In this document: one piece after another, positions 8,524 to 16,353 of the stretch
Layout of the letters: each line of letters starts with the position of its first letter
Numbering within the stretch: position 1 is the stretch's first letter
Translations under genes and position numbers: made by a program
NCBI GenBank assembly: GCA_029942185.1
Contig: JAOZTK010000006.1
Span: forward strand, 1-35,087
Direction of reading: 5' to 3'
Length of the DNA stretch: 35,087 nucleotides
Origin: Flavobacteriaceae bacterium
Lineage (GTDB): Bacteria > Bacteroidota > Bacteroidia > Flavobacteriales > Flavobacteriaceae
The notes under the pieces: generated by a model
Told to the model about the DNA's origin: nothing
Database searches by the model: none
What the model saw: only the letters and a program-made list of their open reading frames with translations

Positions 8524-9378
8524 TTAGTCATTTTCTAGCTCACTGCGAAAATATTTTAAATTATTCTTTTCTTCTTGCGTTAATGTTGGGTATTGAAAAT
8601 TATATTTAGACAGATTCTCCATTAGAATTTCAGCTACTTTTAAACGAGCAGTATCCTTGTGGTCTGCAGGGATTATATGCCATGGGGCATACACTGTAGA
8701 TGTGCGGGAGAGCATATCTTCATAGGCTTCCTTGTATTTGGACCAAAGTTTGCGCTCTTTGAGATCTCCTGCTGAAAATTTCCAGTTTTTTTCTGTTTTA
8801 TCGATTCGGCGTATGAGTCTGTTTTTTTGTTCTTTTTTTGAAAGGTGTAAGAAAAACTTGAATACGATGGTCCCATTTTCGACTAAATGCTTTTCAAAAG
8901 CATTAATTTGTTGCATTCTTTGATAAAAAAAGTGATTATCTATATCGGTGATATCATTAATATTTGGAATATTTTCACCGAGTATATATTTTGGGTGAAC
9001 ACGAGTTACCAAAACATTTTCGTAGTGGGTCCGGTTAAAAATACCAAATTTCCCTCTTTCAGGTAAAGCGATATAGTGACGCCACAAATAATCGTGTTCA
9101 AGTTCTTTTGAAGTAGGTGACTTAAAACTGTGTACATCAACTCCATTTGCATTTACATTTTTAAAAACTTCACGAACTAAGCTATCTTTTCCACTTGTAT
9201 CCATTCCTTGTAAACAAATCAATACACTGTATTTGTTTTCTGCATACATGACATCTTGAAGTGTTGCCAGTTGTTTTCGGATAATTTTTAATTGTTTTGC
9301 TGCTCTCGTATTTATTTCAAGACTTTCATAATTGTCTAAAGAAACTTTTTTGCTTGCTTGGTAATTTTTTAAATCCAT
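8524..9378 (-). CDS. Polyphosphate kinase 2 family protein
   Basis: A 284-residue PPK2-family kinase, which moves phosphate between polyphosphate and nucleoside mono- or diphosphates. Seen: Walker A LQGMDTSGKDSLVREVFKN (about 55-73), FGIFNRTHYENVLVTRVHP (Walker B/Asp-Arg region, about 114-132), and the C-terminal lid region with Lys/Arg-rich RRIDKTEKNWKFSAGDLKER and PWHIIPADHK. The length and the FNRxHYExVL motif fit the single-domain PPK2 group that phosphorylates nucleotides at the expense of polyphosphate; the exact class is not certain from reading alone. Its start lies 12 bases after the stop of the NtrC-like regulator, so the two are almost certainly co-transcribed. Confidence 0.88.
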   Translation of the reverse strand: MDLKNYQASKKVSLDNYESLEINTRAAKQLKIIRKQLATLQDVMYAENKYSVLICLQGMDTSGKDSLVREVFKNVNANGVDVHSFKSPTSKELEHDYLWRHYIALPERGKFGIFNRTHYENVLVTRVHPKYILGENIPNINDITDIDNHFFYQRMQQINAFEKHLVENGTIVFKFFLHLSKKEQKNRLIRRIDKTEKNWKFSAGDLKERKLWSKYKEAYEDMLSRTSTVYAPWHIIPADHKDTARLKVAEILMENLSKYNFQYPTLTQEEKNNLKYFRSELEND

Positions 9379-9390
9379 TTTGCTTCTTTT

Positions 9391-10554
9391 TTATTTGCTA
9401 GTGAACATTTTTACATCTTGTTCTGAAACTTTTTCTTCTCCAAGAATGATTAATCGTTCTACCACATTTCTGAGCTCGCGAATATTTCCGGTCCAGTTGT
9501 ATTCCTGTAAAAGCTTAATCGCTTTGGCTTTAAAAACTTTAGTACTCGTGCCTTGCTCTTTTGCAATTTTCATCGCAAAGTATTCAATGAGTATCGGAAT
9601 ATCATCTCGTCTGTCGTTTAAAGAAGGAACAGCTATCAAAATAACAGCTAATCTATGGTATAAGTCCTCTCTGAATTTCTTGTCTTTGATTTCCTTTTGT
9701 AGATCTTTATTCGTTGCAGCGATGACTCTTACATTTACCTCAATATCTTTGGCATCACCTACACGTTGAATCTTACCTTCTTGTAAAGCACGTAAGACTT
9801 TTGCTTGCGCAGAAAGACTCATATCGCCAATTTCATCAAGAAATAAAGTGCCTCCATTTGCCGCTTCAAATTTTCCGGTTCGATCTTTAATGGCTCCGGT
9901 AAAAGAACCTTTTTTATGTCCAAAAAGTTCGCTCTCAATTAATTCTGATGGAATAGCTGCACAATTTACTTCAATCAAAGGAGCTTTATTACGCTTGCTT
10001 TTTTCGTGCAACCAATGAGCGACCAATTCTTTACCCGTACCGTTTGCCCCGGTAATTAAAACACGTGCTTCAGTAGGTGCCACTTTCTCAATCATTTCTT
10101 TAATCTGAGTGATTGCTCGGCTATTACCAATCATTTCATAGTCTTTGCTAATTTTCTTTTTTAAGCGTTTGTTTTCAACAATCAATTCTTTATTGTCAAG
10201 TGCATTTCTAATCGCATTGAGTAATCGGTTTAAATCGGGTGGCTTAGAAATATAGTCAAAGGCTCCTAACCGCATTGTGTTGACAGCTGTATCCAAATCA
10301 CCGTGACCGGAAATCATTAAAAACTGTAATTCGGGTTTTATTTTTTTACTGTATTGCAATACTTCAACACCATCCATTTTGGGCATTTTTATGTCGCATA
10401 AGACCAAATCGTAGTCGTTTTCTTTAATGAGTTCGATGCCTTCCACACCATCTACAGCTTCAAAAACTTTATAGCTGTTATTTTCCTCAGAAATTATTTT
10501 TTTTAGTACACGACGTATTGCCACTTCGTCTTCTATTATTAATATTTTACTCAT
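9391..10554 (-). CDS. Sigma-54-dependent response regulator (NtrC-like) without HTH domain
   Basis: A 387-residue two-domain protein. Residues 1-120 are a receiver with the acidic pocket Glu8-Asp9, phospho-acceptor Asp54 (LVLCDIKMPKMDG) and the conserved Lys in ISKPPD. Residues about 140-380 are a sigma-54-interaction AAA+ ATPase: Walker A GANGTGKE, ESELFGHKKG, a sigma-54 contact loop reading GSFTGA instead of the classic GAFTGA, Walker B GGTLFLDEIGD, sensor I VIAATNKDL, and WTGNIRELRNVVERL. The protein stops at SEQDVKMFTSK, where NtrC-type proteins normally go on with a Fis-type helix-turn-helix, so no DNA-binding domain is present. From memory, close flavobacterial relatives end similarly, so this looks like a lineage trait and not a truncation. 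No sensor kinase is adjacent. The 34-base gap before it holds a short hairpin (10571-10584, TAGGCT/AGCCTA). Confidence 0.88.
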   Translation of the reverse strand: MSKILIIEDEVAIRRVLKKIISEENNSYKVFEAVDGVEGIELIKENDYDLVLCDIKMPKMDGVEVLQYSKKIKPELQFLMISGHGDLDTAVNTMRLGAFDYISKPPDLNRLLNAIRNALDNKELIVENKRLKKKISKDYEMIGNSRAITQIKEMIEKVAPTEARVLITGANGTGKELVAHWLHEKSKRNKAPLIEVNCAAIPSELIESELFGHKKGSFTGAIKDRTGKFEAANGGTLFLDEIGDMSLSAQAKVLRALQEGKIQRVGDAKDIEVNVRVIAATNKDLQKEIKDKKFREDLYHRLAVILIAVPSLNDRRDDIPILIEYFAMKIAKEQGTSTKVFKAKAIKLLQEYNWTGNIRELRNVVERLIILGEEKVSEQDVKMFTSK

Positions 10555-10588
10555 CTTGTAATCTTTGTTTTAGGCTAAAGCCTATTCG

Positions 10589-11896
10589 CTAATATTTAAG
10601 CCATTTCCACAATTCTTTGTAACTGGGTTTTTTCCCATACATTAGTATTCCTACTCGATATATCTTAGCTGCCAGCCATATCATTGCTATAAAAGTTAAC
10701 AATAACAATATCAAAGATACTACTATTTGCCATAAGGGTGCTCCCAGTGGAATCCGCATCATCATGACAATGGGAGATGTAAAGGGAATCATGGAAAATG
10801 TGGTTGCCAAAGTACCATGTGGATCGTTGATTACCACAGCAAACCCGATGTAGATTCCTAACATTAACGGCATAATAACGGGTAACATAAATTGTTGCGT
10901 GTCAGTTTCATTGTCAACCGCAGCACCAATAGCAGCGTAAAGGGAACTATACAATAAAAAGCCACCGATAAAAAACAACAAAAAAGAAATCATAATCGTC
11001 GCGATGGGCAATTGCCATAATTCCTGAATTAAGAGCTCAATTTTTGAATTTGCAGCGACTTCTTTTACCATTTCAAGTTGTTCTTGACTAATTTGTGAAT
11101 TTGTGTTGATGCCAAGAATGGGTAATAGAAATATATACAGAATACCGAGGACGATTCCCCAAATAATAAATTGTAGAATACCGGCTCCGGCTGTACCTAT
11201 AACTTTCCCCAACATAAGTTGAAAAGGCTTTACCGAAGACACAATTATTTCTATAATACGACTGGTCTTCTCTTCAATGACACTTCGCATTACCATGGCA
11301 CCATAGATCATTATAAAAAGCATGATAAAATAACCGGCTATTGTCCCAATTCCCAATTTTATTTCATTGATAAACTTAGAAGTTTCTTTACCTTCAAAAT
11401 TTTGTAATTGTATTTCGGATCTTATTTTCGCTTTCTTTACCTTTTCGATGTCAATATTGAGTTCTTTCATCTTTAGGAACCCCAATCGTTTATCTAATCT
11501 TCTTTCAATCCTTTCAGTAAAAATTACACTTGGCGATTCGTTGGAAAAAAACTGTATCTTTTTTATAATTCCGTCAATACTACTACTGTTTGGGATATAC
11601 AATAAGCCATATTGGTCTGTTTCTTTAACTGTTTGCTTGGCTGCCTCAATATCCAAATGTGAGAGATCTATAAATTTTAGACTCTCCGTACTTTGAAAAT
11701 CATCCGAAGTGAAATAATGAGATTTATTCACATAAGATACAGTTCTTGTTTTGTCGATACTTGATTTCGTGACAAAAGCCATCAAAGCCACCATCCCAAT
11801 CATTAAAATCGGACCTAAAACGGTCATGATTATAAAGGTCTTATTGCGAACTTTAGCTAAAAATTCTCTAACTATTATTAGTTTTAGTTTATCCAT
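10589..11896 (-). CDS. ABC transporter permease, ABC-2/NatB type
   Basis: A 435-residue membrane protein. The N-terminus (IIVREFLAKVRNKTFIIMTVLGPI) starts with the first membrane helix, followed by a large extracytoplasmic loop (about residues 50-185), then five or more C-terminal helices. The motif VMRSVIEEKTSRIIEIIVSS (about 205-224) is the ABC-2 coupling signature seen in NatB-type sodium-efflux or drug exporters. It partners with the ATPase at 12133-13068 on the same strand, though a 236-base gap with two hairpins separates them. Substrate unknown. Confidence 0.87.
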   Translation of the reverse strand: MDKLKLIIVREFLAKVRNKTFIIMTVLGPILMIGMVALMAFVTKSSIDKTRTVSYVNKSHYFTSDDFQSTESLKFIDLSHLDIEAAKQTVKETDQYGLLYIPNSSSIDGIIKKIQFFSNESPSVIFTERIERRLDKRLGFLKMKELNIDIEKVKKAKIRSEIQLQNFEGKETSKFINEIKLGIGTIAGYFIMLFIMIYGAMVMRSVIEEKTSRIIEIIVSSVKPFQLMLGKVIGTAGAGILQFIIWGIVLGILYIFLLPILGINTNSQISQEQLEMVKEVAANSKIELLIQELWQLPIATIMISFLLFFIGGFLLYSSLYAAIGAAVDNETDTQQFMLPVIMPLMLGIYIGFAVVINDPHGTLATTFSMIPFTSPIVMMMRIPLGAPLWQIVVSLILLLLTFIAMIWLAAKIYRVGILMYGKKPSYKELWKWLKY

Positions 11897-12024
11897 TCTC
11901 AGTGTATTAAATTTTGAATGTTGTGTGTGCTATTAAGCGATTTGTAAGTGCCATTTAGAAGTCTATTTTTTTAATTATTTATTTTGAGTATGTCCGAAGC
12001 ACTTATTTCTTTATTCGTGAGACT

Positions 12025-12049
12025 CTAAAAAATTATTCCAATTTTTTAG
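12025..12049. other. AT-rich perfect hairpin between ABC genes
   Basis: Ten-base perfect arms CTAAAAAATT (12025-12034) and AATTTTTTAG (12040-12049) with a 5-base loop, inside the 236-base gap between the ATPase stop and the permease start. It is not a classic terminator, having no GC stem, but may shape the ratio of the two products. Confidence 0.5.
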
Positions 12050-12087
12050 TTAGTCGAATTGAAAATCAAGCTGCAAGCATGACTAAT

Positions 12088-12104
12088 CCCGCTTTTTCAG
12101 CGGG
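12088..12104. other. GC-rich hairpin between ABC genes
   Basis: CCCGCT (12088-12093) pairs with AGCGGG (12099-12104) over a 5-base loop. Read on the minus strand it lies about 30 bases after the ATPase stop and has no T-run behind it, so it may act as an RNA-processing or stability element, or a weak attenuator, between ATPase and permease. Confidence 0.5.
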
Positions 12105-12132
12105 TTATTGGTTAATACCTTGACCTTCTAAG

Positions 12133-13068
12133 TCAATTTCTTTTATTCGTTTCAACAGCTTTAATAAAGATCTCACTAACACTTGGGATGACTTCAACAA
12201 AATGATTTATTGCTGTTTTTTCAGAAAGATATTTAATTAAATCTCTTGCAGAATCTTTAGGATCAATTTTTATATTCAATTTTAAATCTTCCTCCAGTGA
12301 TTTAAAGTTTGCAGTACTGATCTTAAATTTTGAAGCTATTTCTTTCCGGAGTTTATCAGGATCAGGACTGTGTAGACCTACTTCAAAAGTATTGGTTTTA
12401 TACTGCCTTTTTATTTCTTGTAAATTTCCATCTAAAATTTTATTCGCTTTATCGATTAAAGTAATGTCATCACATAATTCTTCGACAGATTCCATGCGAT
12501 GTGTTGAGAAAATTATGGTAGCGCCTTTATTTCTCAATTCCAAAATTTCATCTTTTATCAGGTTGGCATTTATCGGATCAAAACCACTAAAAGGTTCATC
12601 GAAGATTAACAGTTTTGGCTGATGTAAAACGGTTACGATAAATTGTACTTTTTGAGCCATTCCTTTAGACAGTTCTTGGACTTTTTTATTCCACCAATCA
12701 CCAATTTCAAATTTTTCAAACCAATACTTTAAGCGTTTTTTAGCTTCTGCTTTGGAGAGCCCTTTTAGTTGTGCTAAATATAAAGCTTGTTCACCGACTT
12801 TCATGCTTTTGTACAAGCCCCTTTCTTCAGGTAAATAGCCAATATAATGTACGTCATTCAGTTGCAGTGGCCTTCCGTCAAAAAATACCTGACCGGAATC
12901 TGGAAGTGTAATTTGATTTATAATTCGAATCAGGGTTGTTTTCCCGGCGCCATTAGGACCTAATAAGCCAAAGATACTCTTTTCGGGGACCTGAATCGAC
13001 ACCTTGTTTAACGCAGTGAAATCACCATATGTTTTTACTATATTTTTAGTTTCTAAAAGATAATTCAT
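12133..13068 (-). CDS. ABC transporter ATP-binding protein, NatA type
   Basis: A 311-residue ATPase that should power the permease encoded downstream. Seen: Walker A GLLGPNGAGKTTLIR (about 34-48), Q-loop YLPEERGLYKSMKV, signature LSKGMAQKVQ (canonical LSGGQ degenerated to LSKGM, usual for the NatA/YhaQ branch), Walker B LLIFDEPFSGFDP, and switch His in FSTHRME. After residue 220 comes the C-terminal extension common in ABC-2 exporter ATPases. The gene is divergent from the beta-oxidation operon; the MITE-like element lies between them. Confidence 0.9.
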   Translation of the reverse strand: MNYLLETKNIVKTYGDFTALNKVSIQVPEKSIFGLLGPNGAGKTTLIRIINQITLPDSGQVFFDGRPLQLNDVHYIGYLPEERGLYKSMKVGEQALYLAQLKGLSKAEAKKRLKYWFEKFEIGDWWNKKVQELSKGMAQKVQFIVTVLHQPKLLIFDEPFSGFDPINANLIKDEILELRNKGATIIFSTHRMESVEELCDDITLIDKANKILDGNLQEIKRQYKTNTFEVGLHSPDPDKLRKEIASKFKISTANFKSLEEDLKLNIKIDPKDSARDLIKYLSEKTAINHFVEVIPSVSEIFIKAVETNKRN

Positions 13069-13091
13069 AAATTTTTGAGTATTTGAAAAGC

Positions 13092-13099
13092 CAAAAGTA
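13092..13099 (-). promoter_or_regulatory. Putative -7 box for the ABC operon
   Basis: On the minus strand this reads TACTTTTG, a full match to the Bacteroidota -7 consensus TAnnTTTG, 23 bases before the ATPase start. The -33 region, about 20 bases further upstream, falls inside the end of the MITE-like element. Confidence 0.45.
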
Positions 13100-13108
13100 C
13101 TGATTTGT

Positions 13109-13384
13109 CTATTAACCTGAGTTCGATCTAAGATTTATCTCACAGAAAGTCAAGAGTACAGTAGGTTTTTGCTGAAAAACAAGTAGTTATAACTAGTTAT
13201 TGCAAATGGTTTTTAGTGAAAAGATGCTGTGCTATTGGCTTTTCTATTAATAGATTTCGATAATTAGCCCATATACTGCCCCAAATTCACTCAAATTATC
13301 CAGATAGTTCTCATAAATTTGGATTGCCTATGGGCTAATTATCTGAAACTGTGAGCAAAGCTTAGATCGAACTCAGGTTATTAG
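13109..13384. mobile_element. MITE-like non-autonomous element (276 bp)
   Basis: The outer arms are a 24-bp terminal inverted repeat with one mismatch: left 13109-13132, right 13361-13384, core TAACCTGAGTTCGATCTAAG and its complement. Similarity continues inward to CTCACAG on the left and CTGTGAG (13349-13355) on the right. A second, internal palindrome has perfect 15-bp arms GATAATTAGCCCATA (13259-13273) and TATGGGCTAATTATC (13329-13343), with further pairing CCAAATT/AATTTGG inside. No open reading frame of note. No clear target-site duplication beyond a possible TA. The same 17-base end sequence recurs at 189-205, so the sequence is dispersed. The parent transposase family cannot be named from this window. 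Confidence 0.65.
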
Positions 13385-13430
13385 TATACAGTATTGTTAC
13401 GTGTTAAAGCCAATTAATAAATATTTTTAT

Positions 13431-13458
13431 AAAAATACTATGCGCGCATAGTATTTTT
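13431..13458. promoter_or_regulatory. 28-bp perfect palindrome, likely MarR operator
   Basis: The left half AAAAATACTATGCG (13431-13444) is exactly complementary to the right half CGCATAGTATTTTT (13445-13458). It ends 4 bases before the -7 box of marR and so covers the -33 to -7 spacer, an ideal place for a repressor. MarR dimers bind palindromes of this kind and commonly repress their own operon. The inducer, probably a fatty acid or acyl-CoA, is inference from the operon content. Confidence 0.75.
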
Positions 13459-13462
13459 TTTG

Positions 13463-13470
13463 TACCTTTG
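13463..13470 (+). promoter_or_regulatory. -7 promoter box of the beta-oxidation operon
   Basis: TACCTTTG matches TAnnTTTG exactly and sits only four bases before the marR start codon (13475). With the usual initiation point a few bases after the box, the transcript would begin at or next to the ATG, so marR would be leaderless. No clear -33 TTG is present; that place is taken by the palindrome. Confidence 0.6.
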
Positions 13471-13474
13471 AAGA

Positions 13475-13918
13475 ATGCATAAAGAAGAATCCATAGATCA
13501 TCACCTCAGAGCCACTTGGCAAGCTGTTTCAAAAATGTATAACGAGCAAGCTTCAAAGCAAAATGCAACCATGGCAACCGGTTTTGTACTGCTCAATATC
13601 GATTGCGAAACCGGCACATCCTCTACTTCTTTAGGCCCTAAAATGGGAATGGAAGCAACAAGCCTGTCTCGAATATTAAAGAACATGCAAGATAAAGGGG
13701 TTATTTATCGTGAAAAAAATCCAAAAGACGGCAGAGGAGTTATCATAAAATTAACAGAATTCGGAAAAGAAAAAAGAGCTTTAGCCAGAACATTTGTCTT
13801 ACGCTTTAATAGCGTTGTCAAAGAGAATGTTACCGAGGAACAACTTATCAACTTTTTCCAAGTGATACGTGTAATTAATTCATTGATAAAGGATAAAGTT
13901 TTTTTTGTTAAAGGATAA
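13475..13918 (+). CDS. MarR family transcriptional regulator of the beta-oxidation operon
   Basis: A 147-residue winged-helix regulator. The core is residues about 35-110, with the recognition-helix segment MGMEATSLSRILKNMQDKGV and the wing YREKNPKDGRGVIIKLT. Flanking helices at both ends form the dimer interface, as usual for MarR. It is the first gene of the operon: fadN follows 32 bases after its stop. The 28-bp perfect palindrome just upstream is its most likely binding site, so autorepression plus control of the four downstream functions is inferred. It may respond to acyl-CoA or free fatty acid, by analogy with other regulators of fatty-acid degradation; the sequence does not show the ligand. 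Confidence 0.9.
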   Translation: MHKEESIDHHLRATWQAVSKMYNEQASKQNATMATGFVLLNIDCETGTSSTSLGPKMGMEATSLSRILKNMQDKGVIYREKNPKDGRGVIIKLTEFGKEKRALARTFVLRFNSVVKENVTEEQLINFFQVIRVINSLIKDKVFFVKG

Positions 13919-13950
13919 TAAAAACATTAACATTATAAATTAGAACAAAT

Positions 13951-16350
13951 ATGAAAAGATCCATTAAAAAAGTAGCTATCATCGGTTCCGGAATAATGGG
14001 ATCAGGAATAGCTTGTCATTTTGCAAACATCGGTGTGCAAGTTCGATTATTTGACATTGTGCCGCGTGAACTAAATGACAAAGAAAAAGCCAAAGGCCTG
14101 ACTTTAGAAAATAAAGTTGTGCGTAACAGATTGGTAAATGAAAGTTTACAAAATACTTTGAAATCTAAACCATCACCAATTTATCACAAAGATTTTGCAA
14201 AACGAATCAGCACAGGAAATCTTGAAGATGATTTGCATCTTATAGCCGATTGTGACTGGGTGATAGAGGTTGTGGTGGAACGTTTGGATATTAAACAAAA
14301 AGTATTTGAACAAATAGAAAAATTCCGTAAACCGGGTTCATTGATTACATCTAATACTTCAGGTATTCCAATTCAATACATGAATAAAGGACGTAGTGAA
14401 GATTTTAGAAAGCATTTTGCAGTTACACATTTTTTTAATCCTCCACGTTACCTAAAACTATTTGAAGTAGTTCCGGGTCCCGATTGCGAACAAGAAGTAA
14501 CAGATTTCCTAATGGGCTTCGGAGAGAAGTTTTTGGGAAAAACGTCTGTTTTGGCCAAAGATACACCGGCGTTTATTGGAAATCGTGTTGGTATATTCGG
14601 AATTATGAGTTTATTCCATGTGGTAAAAGAGATGGGATTAACGGTTGGGGAAGTTGATAAATTGACAGGACCTGTTATTGGTCGTCCAAAATCAGCAACT
14701 TTTAGAACCGTCGATTTAGTAGGTCTTGATACACTTGTGCATACAGCAAATGGTGTGGCAGACAATGCTAAAAATGATGAAATGCACGATAGTTTTGCTA
14801 TTCCGGATTTTATCCAAAAAATGATGGATAAAAAGTGGTTGGGCAGTAAGACCCAACAAGGTTTTTATAAAAAGGAAGTAGTGGATGGTAAAAAATCTAT
14901 ACTGGCTCTTGATTTAGAAACTTTGGAATATAAGCCGCAAGAAAGAGTTAATTTTCCAACTTTAGGAATGACGAAAACTATCGATAATGTTATTGATAGA
15001 TTTAAAGTTCTCGTTAAAGGTAAAGATAAGGCAGGAACGTTTTATCGCAAAACATTTGCTCCAATGTTTCAGTATGTGTCAAATAGAATCCCTGAAATTT
15101 CGGATGAACTTTACAGGATTGATGATGCGATGAAAGCAGGATTTGGATGGGAACATGGCCCTTTCCAAATTTGGGATGCTATAGGTGTTGAAAAAGGGGT
15201 TAAAATGATGGAAGCAGAAGGCTATAAACCCAATAAATGGGTAACTGAAATGCTTCTAAGTGGCCGAAAATCTTTTTACGATGTAAAAGATGGAGCAAAA
15301 TATTATTACGATATTCCAAAAAAAGAATTGGTAAAAATACCAGGACAAGACTCCTTTATTATTTTAGATACGATTCGAGAGGCCAAAACAATTTGGAGTA
15401 ATGCAGACGCGAGTATCCTACATCTGGGAGATGGTGTTTTAAATGTAGAATTCCGTTCAAAAATGAATACCTTAGGAGGAGGTGTTTTACAAGCTATCAA
15501 TAAGGGAATTGATTTGGCAGAAACAAAATATGAAGCAGTCATTTTGGGAAATCAAGCTGCAAATTTCTCAGTAGGAGCTAATTTAGCAATGGCTTTTATG
15601 ATGGCTATTGAGCAGGATTATGACGAATTGGTGATGGCAGTTAAATTGTTCCAAGATACGGTAATGCGTCTACGATACTCTTCTATACCGACAATTGTTG
15701 CGCCCCACGGTTTAACTTTAGGAGGTGCTTGTGAAATGAGTATGCATGCCGATAAAGTTGTAGCTGCAGCTGAAACATACATAGGATTGGTGGAGTTTGG
15801 AGTAGGTATTATCCCTGCAGGAGGTGGAACCAAAGAAGTTGCACGGCGTGTTTCTGAATTGTGGATCAAAGACGATGTAAAGTTAAATCGTTTACGTGAA
15901 ACATTTATAAATGTAGCGATGGCTAAAGTGGCTACCTCTGCTTATGAGGCTTTTGACTTAGGTTATTTCCAAGAAGGTAAAGATATTGTTGTGGTCAATA
16001 AAGAACGTCAGATTGCTACGGCTAAACGACATGCTATTCAAATGCTGGAAGATGGTTATACACAACCTGCACCGAAAGAAGTATATGTCCTAGGTCGTCA
16101 AGCCTTAGGAATGTTCTTGGTAGGAACAGATAGTTTAAAAGCAGGGCGTTTCGCATCTGAACACGACCAATTGGTAGCCAATAAATTGGGATATATCATG
16201 GCAGGTGGTGATTTGTCTGAACCACAGTTTGTGTCGGAACAGTATTTATTGGATTTAGAACGTGAAGCCATTATGAGTTTGTTTACTGAAAGGAAAACCT
16301 TAGAGCGTATTGAACATACATTAAAAACGGGAAAACCTTTAAGAAACTAA
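13951..16350 (+). CDS. fadN: 3-hydroxyacyl-CoA dehydrogenase/enoyl-CoA hydratase fusion (FadN-like)
   Basis: A 799-residue bifunctional beta-oxidation enzyme that hydrates enoyl-CoA and oxidises the 3-hydroxyacyl-CoA with NAD. The dehydrogenase comes first: Rossmann motif AIIGSGIMGSGIACHFAN (about 9-26), SNTSGIPIQ, HFFNPPRYLKLFEVVPG with the catalytic His, and a C-terminal dehydrogenase domain to about 430. The crotonase-like half follows: GNQAANFSVGANLAMAF (about 530-548), PHGLTLGGACEMSMHADKVV and YIGLVEFGVGIIPAGGGTKE; both candidate catalytic Glu residues (in GACEM and GLVEF) are present. This order is the reverse of Escherichia coli FadB and matches Bacillus subtilis FadN, whose operon is fadN-fadA-fadE, the same gene order as here. 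It is separated from fadA by 495 bases holding a four-helix-bundle gene. Confidence 0.9.
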   Translation: MKRSIKKVAIIGSGIMGSGIACHFANIGVQVRLFDIVPRELNDKEKAKGLTLENKVVRNRLVNESLQNTLKSKPSPIYHKDFAKRISTGNLEDDLHLIADCDWVIEVVVERLDIKQKVFEQIEKFRKPGSLITSNTSGIPIQYMNKGRSEDFRKHFAVTHFFNPPRYLKLFEVVPGPDCEQEVTDFLMGFGEKFLGKTSVLAKDTPAFIGNRVGIFGIMSLFHVVKEMGLTVGEVDKLTGPVIGRPKSATFRTVDLVGLDTLVHTANGVADNAKNDEMHDSFAIPDFIQKMMDKKWLGSKTQQGFYKKEVVDGKKSILALDLETLEYKPQERVNFPTLGMTKTIDNVIDRFKVLVKGKDKAGTFYRKTFAPMFQYVSNRIPEISDELYRIDDAMKAGFGWEHGPFQIWDAIGVEKGVKMMEAEGYKPNKWVTEMLLSGRKSFYDVKDGAKYYYDIPKKELVKIPGQDSFIILDTIREAKTIWSNADASILHLGDGVLNVEFRSKMNTLGGGVLQAINKGIDLAETKYEAVILGNQAANFSVGANLAMAFMMAIEQDYDELVMAVKLFQDTVMRLRYSSIPTIVAPHGLTLGGACEMSMHADKVVAAAETYIGLVEFGVGIIPAGGGTKEVARRVSELWIKDDVKLNRLRETFINVAMAKVATSAYEAFDLGYFQEGKDIVVVNKERQIATAKRHAIQMLEDGYTQPAPKEVYVLGRQALGMFLVGTDSLKAGRFASEHDQLVANKLGYIMAGGDLSEPQFVSEQYLLDLEREAIMSLFTERKTLERIEHTLKTGKPLRN

Positions 16351-16353
16351 GAA

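Noticed and set aside
9380-9769. 129-codon open frame on the plus strand antisense to the NtrC-like regulator
   Set aside because: Shadow of a strongly conserved AAA+ gene on the other strand; the peptide has no recognisable motif.
13113-13380. Assigning the MITE-like element to the IS630/Tc1-mariner group because of a possible TA target duplication
   Set aside because: TA forms part of the terminal palindrome and no transposase or second full copy is in the window; evidence is too thin.
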